Assembly (NCBI GenBank): GCA_028751875.1 | Contig: CM054155.1 | Location: 7,543,898 to 7,607,897, forward strand | Length of the DNA: 64,000 nucleotides | Direction: 5' to 3' | From: Rapana venosa | Lineage: Eukaryota; Mollusca; Gastropoda; Neogastropoda; Muricidae | In this document: piece after piece, positions 34,081-47,345 of the stretch | Layout of the letters: the number at the start of each line of letters is the position of its first letter | How positions within the stretch are numbered: position 1 is the first letter of the stretch | Translations under genes and position numbers: made by a program | The notes under the pieces: generated by a model | Seen by the model: the letters and a program-made list of their open reading frames with translations, nothing else | What the model was told of the DNA's origin: nothing | Databases searched by the model: none

Positions 34081-35600
34081 TACTAGAAAACAGGGCTTAA
34101 ATTGAAATAGGAACCCCCCCCAAAAAAAAATCGCATAAGTATTAACAAGTAAAATGGATGAAATTTCCACCCCGAAAAAGGCAAAAACCTTAAAACGCAA
34201 AAATCCCCATCACAAGCATAAGCTACAAAACTTGTAAAACAAACTAAGCTATACTAAATTGATCCAAAGTAAACAGCACTAAACTAAATTTGTTGAGAAA
34301 AAAGTAAACTAAACTTGACTAAACCAAACTGAACTGAATTCAATCAAAAACAGTACCAGACAAATTCATAGACCTGCACCAAATCCTAAACCTTAACATT
34401 AAGTAAACTTTAAGTATACCTAAACTAATCCTAAACCAATCTTAAACTGAACTCTAAACCTAAATGTAAACTAAACGTAAACCTAAACGTAAACCAAAGC
34501 AAACTAAAGCAAACCAAAAACCTAAACATAAATGAAAACTAAGCTTATACCTAAACCAAACTAAACCAAATAAAAACTAAAACAAACCCTAAACCTAAAT
34601 GAAACCTAAACCTAAAACAAATTTAACCAAAACCCAAAACCCCTAAACCTAAATGTAACATAAACAAAACAAACCTAAACCAAACCCTAAACCTAAACCA
34701 AACCCAAAACCTAAATATAACCTAAACCAAACCAAACCTAAACCAAACCCTAAACCTAAATGTAACATAAACCTAAACCAAACCAAACCTAAACCAAACC
34801 CTGAACCTTATTGTAAACCAAACCAAACCTAAAAACCAAATCTGAACCTTAATGTAAACCAAACCAAACCTAAACCAAACCCTGAATCTTAATGTAAACT
34901 AAACCAGACCTAAAAACCAAAACCTGAATACCAAACCTAAATAAAAAACCTACACTAAACCCTAAAGCTAGTGTAACCTAAACCTAAACTAAAGGGAACA
35001 CAAACCAAACCTAGCCCTAAACAGAAACGTAAACTAATCGTAAACAAGACTGAGCTAGCCTCAACCTAAACCAAATTAAACATATAGCAAACCTAAACCG
35101 AACCCTAATCCTAAAATATAACCTTAACCTAAACTAAACCAAACCCCAAACCTAACCTAACTCTAAACATAAACTAACGTAAACTAGACAAAACTAACCT
35201 AAACTAAAATAAACCATACAAAATCCAACCAAACCTAAAACCAAACTCTAATCTTAAAATATAACATAAGCTAAACCAGACCTAAACTAAATCAAGCCCA
35301 AATCAAACGTAACTTTAAACATAAACGTGAACTAAACGTAAACAAGACTAAACTAACCTAAACTAAAATAAACAATACGAAAATCAACCAAATAAAAAAC
35401 CTAAACTAAACCAAAACTAAACAAACGAAAATTAAACCAAACCTTCAACCTAAACCCAACGTTAATGTAAACCCAAACAAAACCAAATTATGGGAAACCA
35501 AGCCCTTAACCTAAATCTAACGTAAACATAAGGTAAATCGAAGCTAAAACAAACTTAAATCTGTGCACGGACAAACCAAACTAAAGGAAGCCAAAATAAA
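34081..35600 (+). repeat. Degenerate CCTAAA/CCAAA tract
   Basis: About 1.5 kb built from AAACCTAAACC, AAACCAAACC and AACCCTAAACC words. Between 34748 and 34925 a looser unit of about 40-50 bp (CCCTGAACCTTAATGTAAACC-like) is visible. It resembles a decayed telomere-like array, but there is no run of perfect hexamers or heptamers. Confidence 0.85.
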
Positions 35601-37170
35601 CTGTAAAAAATGGATTAAAGTATAATGATATAGACTAAGATAACATCAACCCGTAACATATTATTGAAATAAAACAACAAACTAAAAGCTAAAAATCTGT
35701 AAACATATAAAACAAACTCCCCAAGCCAAGAAAAAAAGCTGTAAACAGTTGACCCCCTCCTCCCCAATTTGACAATCGTAAAACTAGATAAAACCCCACA
35801 AGTGAAGGAAAATCCCCCAAAATAAAAACAAACAGAAAAATCGCTTACCAGAGCTAAAGGGGAACTCAATCTTGGTGAAAGTGACAATGGTGTTCCAATG
35901 TAGTACAATTTTCAAAGGCACAGACAGTGTTTGGAAGAGATGATGACTCCACACCCCTCTCCCAGTTCTTTACAGTTCTTCCTTTGTAACTCTTCTCCTT
36001 GTGGGAATGTCGAGGATCTGTCAGTAAATAGCAGTGTCCCCACCTTCAGGAAAACCTGTGTAGGATTTCCTTCTTTTCTATCAAGTTCTTTGTTTCTTCC
36101 TTGTTCTTTTCCTCCTTGTCACCTCGTTTCTCGTATATTTTCTTCCTCCTTGGTCCCTTCATTCTGTACTTTGATCCAGAGAGACTTAAAAGATAATAGT
36201 TCTTTCTCAACGCCGAATGCGTTTTGTCATATATGAAAGACAACAGTAGTTGGTGTCTGAAGTATCCCTTCATCAGAAGTCCTAACATTGGGGTTGGTCA
36301 TGTTGATCACATGGCAGTTCCTCAGCACCTGTTAACTTCTGTACCGGTGCTTTCATCTTGGGCATGGACTCTCTTCAAGACCTCATTTGTGTAAGTATAT
36401 TATTCCTGTAAAAACAGACTACTAGAGATCAGCAGAAATTATCACACGATTCATTTAGTCTTTCGCTTAGCCTACATGTAAATTAACATTAAAGAATTCT
36501 CATATGTCAGCTTTTGTTTGTTTTTTACTTAAAATGATTTTGTTCGCCGCTAACACGGCATTGGCCATATTTGCCTGCAATATGCTTTTAAAGAAATGCC
36601 AACATGCTTTTAATAAGTTGTTTCAAAAATTAACATTTCACTGGAAATGGAATTGAGTTTTTGTGTATGATGTTAGTGTGAGTGTGTGCGTTGTCAGTCC
36701 TTTCAACAGAATAAACTACTCAAATAAGACAGTAGCAACGGAACATAAATCTGTTGAACAATGACTATGTAGTACAAAGTCTATTTGAAGTAGATTTACT
36801 TTCTACTAAGTGTTCACGACAAAATTGTAATGCTGAGTTGATGAAACCTCCAGGGTTTCAATGTCACCAAACACGGCTTACTGTTTTCAGGGGCTGGGCA
36901 GGCGAGGCCTCAAGTACCAAACCAGTCACCAGTGTGCCACCACAGTTATCTCCCCTGCAGCCCTGAGGTCCCTCTTCTCCTGCATTCCCTATACTGGATG
37001 ACATGCACAGTGCCAGGTCTTCACCCGTGCTTGTGACTATGCAGGAGGTCTGCCGGCCAGACTAGGCCGACACCTTCCGACTTCAGAGCAGCTGATGACC
37101 AGTCTGGCCTGTGACCTCTCTTGGTGGAGGATGTCGAGAGGATGCCAGGTGCTATTACAGCGTTGGTTGC
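35601..37170. other. Apparently unique sequence
   Basis: Several short open frames on both strands without recognised domains. No repeat family identified. If this locus has a host exon it could be here, but nothing in the sequence shows it. Confidence 0.35.
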
Positions 37171-38330
37171 ATTTAAGGAATAGCAACAAAATAACAACCA
37201 AGGAACAACAACAAAACAACCAAGGAACAACAGAACTAAGGAACAACGGAACCAAGGAACAACAATAACTAAGGAACAGCAACAGAACGACCAAGGAACA
37301 ACGGAACGACAATCAAGAAACAGCAACGGAACAACCATCAAAGAACAACGGAGCCACCACCAAAGAACAACGGAACCACCACCACCAAGGAACAGCAACA
37401 GAACAACCGTCAAGGAAAAACAAGGAACAACAACCAAGGAACAACGAAACAATCAAGGAACAGCGGAACAACAACCAAGAAACAACAAACAATGAACAGC
37501 AACAGAACAACCACCAAAGAACAACAGAACATCCACCAAGGAACAATAACAGAACAACCAAGAAGCAGCAACAGAACTAAGGAAAAGCAACAGCACAACC
37601 ACCCAGCAACAGAACAACCAAGGAACAGCAAGAGAACAACCAAGGAACAGCAACACAACCAAGAAACGGCAACAGAACAACCAAGGAACAGCAACAGAAC
37701 AACCACCAAAGAACAGCAACAGAACAACCAAGAAACGGCAACAGAACTAAGGAACAGCAACAGAGCAACAGATGAACGAGAGAACAACCAAGAAGCAGCG
37801 ACAGAACAAATAAGAATAGCAACAGAGCAACCAAGGAACAACAACCAAAGAACGGTAACAGAACAACCAAGGAACAGCAACAGAACAACCAAGGAACAGC
37901 AACAGAACAACTACCAAGGAACAGCAACAGAACAACCACCAAGGAAAAACAAGGAACAACCACCACGAAACAGCAACAGAACAACCACCAAGGAACAGCA
38001 ACAGAACAACCACCACGAAACAGCAACAAAACAACCACCAAGGAACAGCCACAGAACATCCACAAAGGAACAGCAACAGAACAACTAAGGAACAGCAACA
38101 GAACAACCAACGAACAGCAACAGAATAACCACCAAGGAACAGCAACAGAACAACAAAGGAACAACAACAGAACGACCAAGGAACAGCAACAGAACAACCA
38201 AGGGACAGCAACAGAACAACCACCAAGGAACAGCAACAGAACAACCAAGGAACAGCAACAGAACAACCAAGGAACAGCAACAGAACAACCAAGGAACAGC
38301 AACAAAACAGTTGAGAAGGAATAACAGAAA
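37171..38330 (+). repeat. 22-25-bp minisatellite, about 1.15 kb
   Basis: Units of AAGGAACAGCAACAGAACAA with CC or CCACC linkers; the 5' part is more degenerate. T is nearly absent from the plus strand. Both strands stay open for up to about 240 codons (Gln/Asn/Thr-rich on plus, Cys/Leu/Val-rich on minus) in more than one frame, as expected from the base composition. Confidence 0.9.
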
Positions 38331-38374
38331 AATAGTACAGAGCAGAAAGAAAATACTTAAGCTTAAACAACAGA

Positions 38375-38700
38375 CCAGCACCACAAAGAAGCAACATATA
38401 ACACTACAAAGCAGCAACATATAACACTACAAAGCAGCAACATAAAACACTACAAAGCAGTAACATAAAACATTACAAAGCAGCAACAAGAGAACATTTC
38501 AAGGAGCAGCAGCAAGAAAATTTTCAGGAAGGAGCAACAGGATAAACATCAGGAAGCAGAAACAGAAGAAACTTCAATAAGCAGCAACAGAAGAAACTTC
38601 AATAAGCAGCAACAGAAGAAACTTCAGAAAGCAGCAACAGCAGAAACTTCAGGAGGCGGCAACAGGAGCAAATCAAAAACCAGAACATTGCGGAACAGCA
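38375..38700 (+). repeat. Related AGCAGCAAC minisatellites
   Basis: A CTACAAAGCAGCAACATA-type unit repeated about five times to 38490, then an AGCAGCAACAGAAGAAACTT-type unit to 38670. Both share the GCAGCAACA core with the preceding array, so they look like derivatives. Confidence 0.8.
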
Positions 38701-39088
38701 GCATGACATTAACAAGCAAGAAGACATTGTGCTGGTGACGACCAAGACCTGACAATGCTGCTCACTTAGACCTGCTCACTGCAGTGACACAATACCTAAG
38801 GCAACGGGTCACAGACCGCTTCAGAAATATTCACTAGAACCGTTTCCTGCAGAAGAACATGAAGACCTTCCGATAGACTTAAACCATCAAGGCTTAAGGA
38901 CATGCTGGCTAGAACGTTGTGTAGCGTGTCATTAGGACTGTGTGCAGTGAATCTCTAGAACTGTAGCATTCAGAATATACCAGAATCCTGATCATAAGTG
39001 GAACACCAGGATTTCTGTAAATGAAATTCGGTGTGAAATGATTGAAACAGAAAGAATACAGCGCAAAAACAGGAATACAATGCCTGGG
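38701..39088. other. Apparently unique sequence
   Basis: Nothing recognised. Confidence 0.35.
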
Positions 39089-39140
39089 AGGGGGGAGGGA
39101 GGAGGAGGAGGGGGAGGGGGAGGAGGAGGAGGAGGAGGAG

Positions 39141-39205
<65 letters not shown>
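39089..39205 (+). repeat. (GGA)n-(GA)n
   Basis: GGAGGAGG followed by about 65 bp of GAGAGA. Confidence 0.9.
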
Positions 39206-39206
<1 letters not shown>

Positions 39207-40267
39207 GATTTTGTTCTCTGTATCGACCTACAACACCCAGAACAACACAAAAATGGAATGAACAAAGAACAAATGTACAGAATAAAACTAAGGGAAAAAT
39301 GGTTTTCTTACAAAAGCAAAAATACAGGGAATAAGATAATGTCGAATGCCAAACTAAAAGGAATGAAAAAGATGGTACTTAATGCACTTCATTTATTAGT
39401 GGTATTTATGAACTTCATGCACTTCATTCATTTGTATTCATTTGTGGTATTTATGATACTTAATGTACTTCACTCATTTACGGCTGATTCCAACTACGCA
39501 TTACCTTGGGGGGAAAGGGTTGTAGAATTGTGCGCAAATTACTGTGGTAGATTTGTCTGTAATATAGGAATATGATCATTCTTTTTAAAGTCAATATTCA
39601 TTTTATTCGAGTGAAAATGTATACTACGTGAGATATACGTTTGGTTTATTTGGGGTTTTTTTGGTACCTGTGAGGTTTAAATATGAAATTAGGGTGATGA
39701 TGAGAGTGGGCACACAAATATTTAACTCTCCAAGGGGAATATTTGCCCGTGTGTAGGCTTGTAGTTACATTTTTTGTAAGCAGCTCTTGTCTTCTCAATC
39801 AAAGTAAGAGCTCACCCAAAAGGAAAACACAAACTTTTGATGGTCTTCACTGTCAGTAGGACTGATGAACACTTAGATCTCTGCAAAATCTATGTGACGG
39901 TGTGCCAATGATAGTCATGTGCATACTTTCTGTCATAAAGAAAATATGAAAACGGGATTAAACGGATGCATTTTTGTGCATGATAAATTTATAGCCCCCC
40001 CCCTCCCGTCCCTAATAATCAAAGGTGAGGTACGAAGATTGAAAACACACATTTTGATATACGAGTGTAGATCATAGTAGAAATCAAGGGAGAGAAAAAT
40101 TGCAACAGAATTAAAAAAAATGAATTTTTATGTATAATAAATTTGCAGAACATCGCAAATGGCGAGGGGTAGAAAAGATAGCAACAAAATTAAACGGGAT
40201 CTTTTTTTATTTCATGACTGTAGAAAGTCTTGTAAAATTGAGGGACTGTACGAATGTTAGTGAACAG
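39206..40267. other. Apparently unique sequence
   Basis: Short local repeats of the type ATTTATGAACTTCATGCACT near 39405-39475. Otherwise nothing recognised. Confidence 0.4.
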
Positions 40268-40277
40268 GTGTGTGTGT

Positions 40278-40330
<53 letters not shown>
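40268..40330 (+). repeat. (GT)n
   Basis: Clean TGTGTG run. Confidence 0.9.
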
Positions 40331-40331
<1 letters not shown>

Positions 40332-40904
40332 AGTCTTTAGGGGATGGGTGCACTTCATGTCTTGTGGGGAGGGTGTTTAGGAAGAAAGTATGGTATGCGT
40401 TTTGAGTACACAAGAAATAGAGAAAAGTGGGCTGGTCAAATGAGAGAGCATTCTTTGTCAGGGTTTATTTGGAACCGAAAAAAAATGAATTCCATTCAAT
40501 TCTGTCAGAATGACAACATACTTGATTGACATGATTAACATGATAGTAAATTTAGGAACCATAATTCATGTAATCCAAGATAATACCTGTGATTGGATAC
40601 ATTTTGTAATTTGCAAACACGTTGCAGTTATTGTCTATGTGCCATTGTGTCCACATGCATTCAAACATACACCCAGACAACACAGTTACTTACTACTAAT
40701 TCTTGGCTCTAACACTAACTCTTAACATCAACACTAACCCAAACTTTTTAACTGCATGAAAACACGAAAGCAGGTGGACACAACGGCATATCGGACACAA
40801 TGGTAGATGGCCAAAATGTTTAATGGGGAAGGCGTCGATAAGGTTATTTTAGAGAGAGTAGTCAGGAAAGAGAAGTACCATGTGGGAAGATAGGGGATGA
40901 TATA
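40331..40904. other. Apparently unique sequence
   Basis: Nothing recognised. Confidence 0.4.
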
Positions 40905-41207
40905 TATGTGGAAGGGATAGATGTATGTGGAAGGGATAGATGTATGTGGAAGGGATAGATGTATGTGGAAGGGATAGATGTATGTGGAAGGGATAGATGT
41001 ATGTGGAAGGGATAGATGTATGTGGAAGGGATAGATGTATGTGGAAGGGATAGATGTATGTAGAAGGGATAGATGTATGTGGAAGGGGTAGATGTATGCG
41101 CAAGGGATAGATGTATGTGGAAGGGATATATGTATGTGAAAGAGATAGATGTATGTGCAATGGATAGATGTATGTGGAAGGGATAGATGTATGTGGAAGG
41201 GATACGA
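40905..41207 (+). repeat. 19-bp minisatellite
   Basis: About fifteen copies of ATGTATGTGGAAGGGATAG. As 19 is not a multiple of three, the same 19-residue repeat appears in all three minus-strand frames, which explains the three overlapping open frames. Confidence 0.92.
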
Positions 41208-41523
41208 CTTTCGTGGTTGGTAGCGCTGTAAACATGAAATGAAAACGTTGAACAGGAATGGGGGTGGGGCAGCAAGGTAGGCAGACACTTTGTTTTCAGT
41301 GCAGTGATGCTGGGGATGGGGTGTGACATTTTGTTTAAAGAAATCATCAAACCAGAAGTCAGGATGAGAGAGAGGGGGTGAGAATTTATTTGAGATGTGG
41401 GGAAGAAGGGTAACGAGCCCCCACATATTTCTTCTCCAGGGCAGGATGGGACACAGAAAGTGATCATGAGGAAAAACTAGGGAGGGTGTTTAGGTCGGTG
41501 GCAATGAGGGATAACAGGTTTGA

Positions 41524-41558
<35 letters not shown>

Positions 41559-42006
41559 GGGGAATAGTTTTTTTACCACAGGCCTATCCATCCACTGGTC
41601 TATCATTGGTACACCAGCATAGCTTTTACAGCAGAATTGTTTTGGACTAAGGAAGAGAGACATATAACTCTCCCCCCCCCCCTTCTACCCAAAGAAACGA
41701 AAACACTAATAAAGGTTGGAAGGGGGTGGGAGAAGAAAAGGTGCTATATGATCTGCATGCAACTGAAGCTATCCCACAAATACCGTTATGAAGCCAGCTC
41801 GATTAATGTAATAATTATACCATGAGCTTGTGTGAGGGGGAACATGCAGTGTGTTCCAGAATACACCTTTGACCTATGTGCAAAGCAGCAGAAAGAAAAA
41901 AGATAAGAGAGATAATAAAAGAAAGAATAAATCAAAGAAGGAAGGAGGAAAGAAGGAATGTTCCTTATTTTTCAAGGGTTAGAGATAAGCTTGTTTTTCA
42001 TCGGAC
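41208..42006. other. Apparently unique sequence
   Basis: Includes a (GT)n run at 41526-41557 and a C run near 41673. No gene recognised. Confidence 0.4.
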
Positions 42007-42012
42007 CCAGAG

Positions 42013-42073
<61 letters not shown>

Positions 42074-42160
42074 AAGAGACGGAGAGAGAGAGAGAGAGAG
42101 ACAGAGACAGAGAGAGAGAGAGAGACAGAGAGTGAGAGAGGGAGGGAGGGAGGGAGGGAT
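42007..42160 (+). repeat. (GA)n with GAAA and GACA
   Basis: About 150 bp of purine repeat ending in GGGAGGGAGGGA. Confidence 0.9.
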
Positions 42161-44373
42161 GATTTTCTCTGACATGGTCTGCGTATGTTTTTTTTATTAT
42201 ATCAAATTTGTGAATGGATATTAAATTCTTAAAACCGTGCTTGTTATCAGCGCTGAAAGTTTCCAATATTAAAACGTTAACAGTAAATGTCACATTCTTC
42301 AATTGATAAAAGTTGATATTGCTGGTTTTATGTTTTCGAAAACATTTGTTTAAAAAAAAGTTCTAAAATTATGCTTTTTGTTGGGATGATGATAAACATT
42401 TTACAGAAAATAATTTTTTTCAATTACATTGTTCCATTTTAAATTTTTCAGTGAATCAAACTGTTTTCATATATAATAATCCATATTTATTTTGATGTTA
42501 CCAAGATAATTGGTTATATAGAGATTTTATGATACATTTTTTCTTTCTTCTAAGGCTTTGTTCAGAGCAGGCCAATTTTCTTATGAAATATCACTAGCCC
42601 TTAAATCATGTTTCAGCATTTGTTTTCTGGGTAAGGTTGATAGATTGTTTCTGAAGGGTTTTATTTTTTGGATGATGTGGCCTTTCTTGTTTTCTATGAA
42701 CTGTTTGTTGACCAATCAAACGAGTCGTCATGTGATTGCCGTCTTTCAAAAAAGTTTGTTGTTGGTAGCATAGGCAATATCTTACAGATGATGATATGGT
42801 TTATCTTTGTGACTGTTAATTTTTTTAACAGACATATGCGTTTTACATATGTTGTAATCCTGAGATGATGTTCGATGTTAACGATATGCTTATGAAAGGT
42901 GCTTTCATGTTATATTTTCCCAATTTTAAATAACTTAATCGATTGAAATTGCTTTTGATTATCACAGTTTTGGAATCATATTCCTTGTTGGAAGAATGAT
43001 AGATTTGTTATCGAAAGACGTATAGGCTATTTGAGCGGCACGGCTTTAATTTAGTTAGAAAACTCCATTGGGGTTGAAATTAACTTTAAAGGATGAGTCA
43101 TGAAATCATGTTCATTGGTGGCAAGATGATGGATTTGTTATCATTTATTTCTCTTTTTTTTAATTGACCAGTTTAAAAAAATGTAGTGCTGAAAGCATGT
43201 TTGTTAATAACATGATGGATTTTTAGTAGGAAGACTAAAAAAAAAACCACCCTGCGTTTTTGATAAAATTGGTTATATTTTGTGTTTTTGTGTTTTTATC
43301 TGATCGAAAGTCTTTGCAATTATTACAGTCCTGGAAACATTTTCATTCGCTTATTTGCTTTGTTTTTTGTGTACTAATCGGATCACATTATTTTAGAGAT
43401 GGCATCCGAAGTCATGTTCCTTTTCTGGCAAATACATACATTTTTAAATCTTTTATCTTGATGTTTAGAAACTAGAACAATATATCCCTGAAACCATGTT
43501 TTTGTCAGGAAGTTATTGTGGAAATGAAAAACAATTGTGCTTTTAATAAAAATATTTTATCTTGAGGTTTTTGTTTTGATTTTACCAAACGTGTAAGCAA
43601 CTATTACGGTCTAACATTAGTGTTTGTTTGCTTTGGGTTTTTGCTTTTTTTGTTTTACTGATGTGAAAAGAATTGTTAACATTTGGAGTCTGAAAATGTT
43701 GTTGGCAAGATATTTGTTATCGTTTAAATCTCTTCATTGTTTTCTTTATTGACCAGTTTAACGAAATATATTTGCAAATAGCATATTCCTTAAACAGTGT
43801 TTGTTGGCCAAAACAACCCTAGTTATTGTGGACAGATCGAAAGCGTATGTTTGATAAAACAATTGTTGGTGTTTTTTTCTGGTTTGATTTGATCAAAAGT
43901 GTGTGTCGCTATTATCATTCTTATCGTTCTAATTTTACTGATTATATAAAAGATAAGATTTGGTATGTTGAAATCATTTTCGTTTTTGGCAAGATGGTAG
44001 ATTCGGAATCGTTTCTTTGTAGTTTTGTTAATTGACCGATTAAAAAGGAAACAGCTTAGAGATATATATCCTTTAACTCAAGTTTAATGTTTGCAAAGAT
44101 CGAATATCGTGTGATTTTAATGATGTAATTTATCTTTGTGGGTTTTGTTTTGATCTTACCAAAAGTGTGTGCAGCCATTGCACCATTTCAATTCTGACAA
44201 CGCTTTGTTTTTTATTTTGGTTTACTGATCAAACAACTGGTTTTTTTGCACAAATTATTTTGTCCTGAAAATCTTGTTTACTATTTGCAGCTGATGAATT
44301 GTAATGAAAAGAGGGACAGTGAAATCATGTTTCCAATTTTATCTTTTTACAAACTTTTAAATTTTTTTTGGCG

Positions 44374-44374
<1 letters not shown>

Positions 44375-44452
<78 letters not shown>
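44375..44452 (+). repeat. (G)78 homopolymer
   Basis: An uninterrupted run of 78 G. This length is very unusual in real DNA and may be a base-calling artefact. It lies inside the degenerate repeat field. Confidence 0.9.
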
Positions 44453-44453
<1 letters not shown>

Positions 44454-44578
44454 AGGTAGACGAAGCTTGTTTATAGATGATATAGCTTTGAAATCATCTT
44501 GATATTGGTAGTGTAATTTGTTATGAAAACAATTCTGCTTTACATGATGGGAAATTTCAATGTTGAGATTGTTTTTCC

Positions 44579-44579
<1 letters not shown>

Positions 44580-44609
<30 letters not shown>

Positions 44610-44623
44610 GTGCGTGTGCGTGT

Positions 44624-44673
<50 letters not shown>

Positions 44674-44682
44674 GTGCGTGCT
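44580..44682 (+). repeat. (GT)n
   Basis: TGTGTG with TGCG interruptions. Confidence 0.9.
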
Positions 44683-44886
44683 TCCATTTCGATAAGATCA
44701 AGTTAACAAAAAAGTTGCAGCATGGAAATCGTGTGTAGTTGGCTTGATAATAAATTTGCTATTGAAAGATGGAAAGAGTGTTTCAAAGGGTGTGATTTAT
44801 TTTTTCTGTTTTTTTACCATGGCTTTTATTATCGGATCATAATTTTTAAAGTATGTGAGCTTCACCCTACCTGAGCAAGATAGTGT

Positions 44887-44910
44887 GTATGTGTGTGTGT
44901 GCGTGTGCGT

Positions 44911-44954
<44 letters not shown>

Positions 44955-44965
44955 ACGCGCACGCG
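44887..44965 (+). repeat. (GT)n
   Basis: TGTGTG and GCGTGTGC repeats ending in GCACGCGCACGCGCG. Confidence 0.9.
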
Positions 44966-45028
44966 CGTGATGGTAAGTATGAGTGAGTGTGTGTGTGAAT
45001 AAAAAATATGTTAAATATTTTGTGAATG

Positions 45029-45240
45029 TTTGCACGCGTGTGAATGTTATAAATGCAAGCGCTTTGATTTGTTCGCTTTACAAGATTCAGGGCTATGCAA
45101 AGTCCTTATGATGATGATCATGATTATCGTTATGATGATAATGATGATGATGATGATGATTATTATTATTACAATTATAATTATTACAATTATTATTATT
45201 GTTTTTGTTATTGTTTTTGTTGTTATTATTATTATAGCTT
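45029..45240 (+). mobile_element. T5 retroposon tail with (ATG/ATT)n
   Basis: TTTGCACGCGTGTGAATG, AATGCAAGCGCTTTGATTTG and ACAAGATTCAGGGCTATGCA align with 566-640, followed by (ATG)n and (ATT)n. Confidence 0.7.
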
Positions 45241-45440
45241 TGAAGCTGCATTTCTTGTTGGTAGGATAAAGCGTTTATTTAAAAAAAAAAAGTGCACTTT
45301 TCTTGTTAGATTTTTCCTTTTTTTTTTGGTGAACTTCTTTTCCATTTGCTACTTTTGCATTTGCTTACAAATATTGTAGTCCTTAAGTCATATTGGTTGT
45401 TGGTAGAATAATAACAGCAATATGGACATATCGAAAGAGC

Positions 45441-45685
45441 GTGTTCAATTCTATGGTTTATTTTCCTCTGTTTTATGTGGGTTTTTATGAGAGCAAATTA
45501 ATTTTGTGGACCCATACTGGCAATAATAGTAGTAGTGCTACTTGTAATTTGTTAAATATGTGTTCTTTAATGTAATGTCTGTTCATAAAAGTGATAATAG
45601 AATGTGTGTGTTCTCATGTTTTTTTTGGGTGTGTTTTATTAAAACAATTATCTATGTAAATATTATTTTACATTCAAACGCCGGC
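45441..45685. other. Unassigned AT-rich sequence
   Basis: Nothing recognised. Confidence 0.35.
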
Positions 45686-46020
45686 AAACACACAAATTAC
45701 ACATACACATACATACATACACACATACATACATAGAGGCCACACAAACACACGCACATATGTACAAACACACGCACTCATACACGCACGCACACGCACA
45801 CGCACACACACACACACGCTCGCGCGCGCTCACATGCTCACACACACACACACTCACACACACACTCACATACACGCACACACACACACACGCACGCACA
45901 CACAGCACACACACACACACACACCCAAAGAAACACAAACAGAAAAAAACTCCCACGCACAAAAGCACACACACACACACACACACACAAGCACTCACAC
46001 ACACACACACACTCTCTCTG
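45686..46020 (+). repeat. (CA)n
   Basis: About 330 bp of CACACA with ACATAC and ACGC patches. The sequence turns into corrupted AT-rich sequence right at its end. Confidence 0.9.
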
Positions 46021-46500
46021 AACATTTTTTTTTTAAAATTTTGGGGTATGGTTTTTTGAGAAAAATTTTTTTTGTTTTTGGAATATTTGATGTGTATTTT
46101 TTTTTAAAATTTTTTTAAATTTTTTTTTTTTTTAGGGTTTTTTTTTGTTTTTATTTTTTTTGGTGTTTTTTTTAGGAAAAAGCTTTTTTTTTTTAAAAAA
46201 AAAAGGGCAAATTTTTTTTTTTTTTAATTCCCTTTTGCCCCCCAAAAGCACATATTTACCAAAATCTAGGGGGAGAAAAAACCAAATGGCTTCAAAAAAA
46301 TTTCAAAAATTTTTTTTTTCCCGGGGGATAAGCAAAAAAAACCCAACCAAAAAGAACTCTTGTAAGAAAACAAGTTTTTTCCCAAAAATTTGAATTTGTT
46401 TTTATTTTTTTTTTTGGGGTTTTTTTAAAAAATTTAAAAAAATTTATTTTCTTAAAAACCCGGGCAAAAAACCTTAACAAAAATAAAAACCCTTTCTTGA

Positions 46501-47069
<569 letters not shown>

Positions 47070-47264
47070 AAACTCTTTGCTTTTTTTGGGGGGGAATTTA
47101 AATGCGGCCCAAAGGTTAAAAAAAGGGGGCCCCCCCTTGTGCGAAAAGGAAGCCTTTTCCCAAAGTTAATCTTTCCCCCCTTTGGGGGTTTGGGGCCTTT
47201 GTGGCGGGAGAACAGAAAAAAATCGCATACACACGCAAAAAAAAAAAAAAAAAAAAAAAAAACC

Positions 47265-47345
47265 CCCTTTGTTTTTTTTACAAGATTCGCGCTATATAAA
47301 CCCATCATTATTATTATTTTTTTTTTTAGTAGTAGTAGTAGTGTA
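47265..47345 (+). mobile_element. T5 retroposon tail, corrupted
   Basis: ACAAGATTCGCGCTATATAA followed by CATCATTATTATTATT and (AGT)n. It is a legible T5 3' end inside the corrupted block. Confidence 0.6.

Larger units (their letters stand above)
42330..45440 (+). repeat. AT-rich field of very degenerate repeats
   Basis: A similar series of words recurs about a dozen times: GAAATCATGTT or a variant, then GTTGGCAAGATG, GATTTGTTATCG, and often TTTTGATTTTACCAAA and GTGTGTGCAG. Clear instances start near 42603, 42970, 43102, 43190, 43409, 43490, 43694, 43970, 44320, 44490 and 44725. Spacing is uneven, about 80-250 bp. No open frame of interest. Confidence 0.6.

Noticed and set aside
34081..35600. 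True telomere or chromosome end
   Set aside because: The words are variable, there is no perfect tandem array, and ordinary sequence with SINEs continues on both sides.
37171..38330. Possible CRISPR array
   Set aside because: Repeats are directly adjacent, with no unique spacers of constant length. The genome is eukaryotic and there are no cas genes. The same applies to the arrays at 27392, 32945 and 40905.
37492..38420. Gln/Asn-rich frame (plus) and Cys/Leu-rich frames (minus)
   Set aside because: Consequence of a minisatellite nearly lacking T on one strand. Several frames are open at once and there is no start context or domain.
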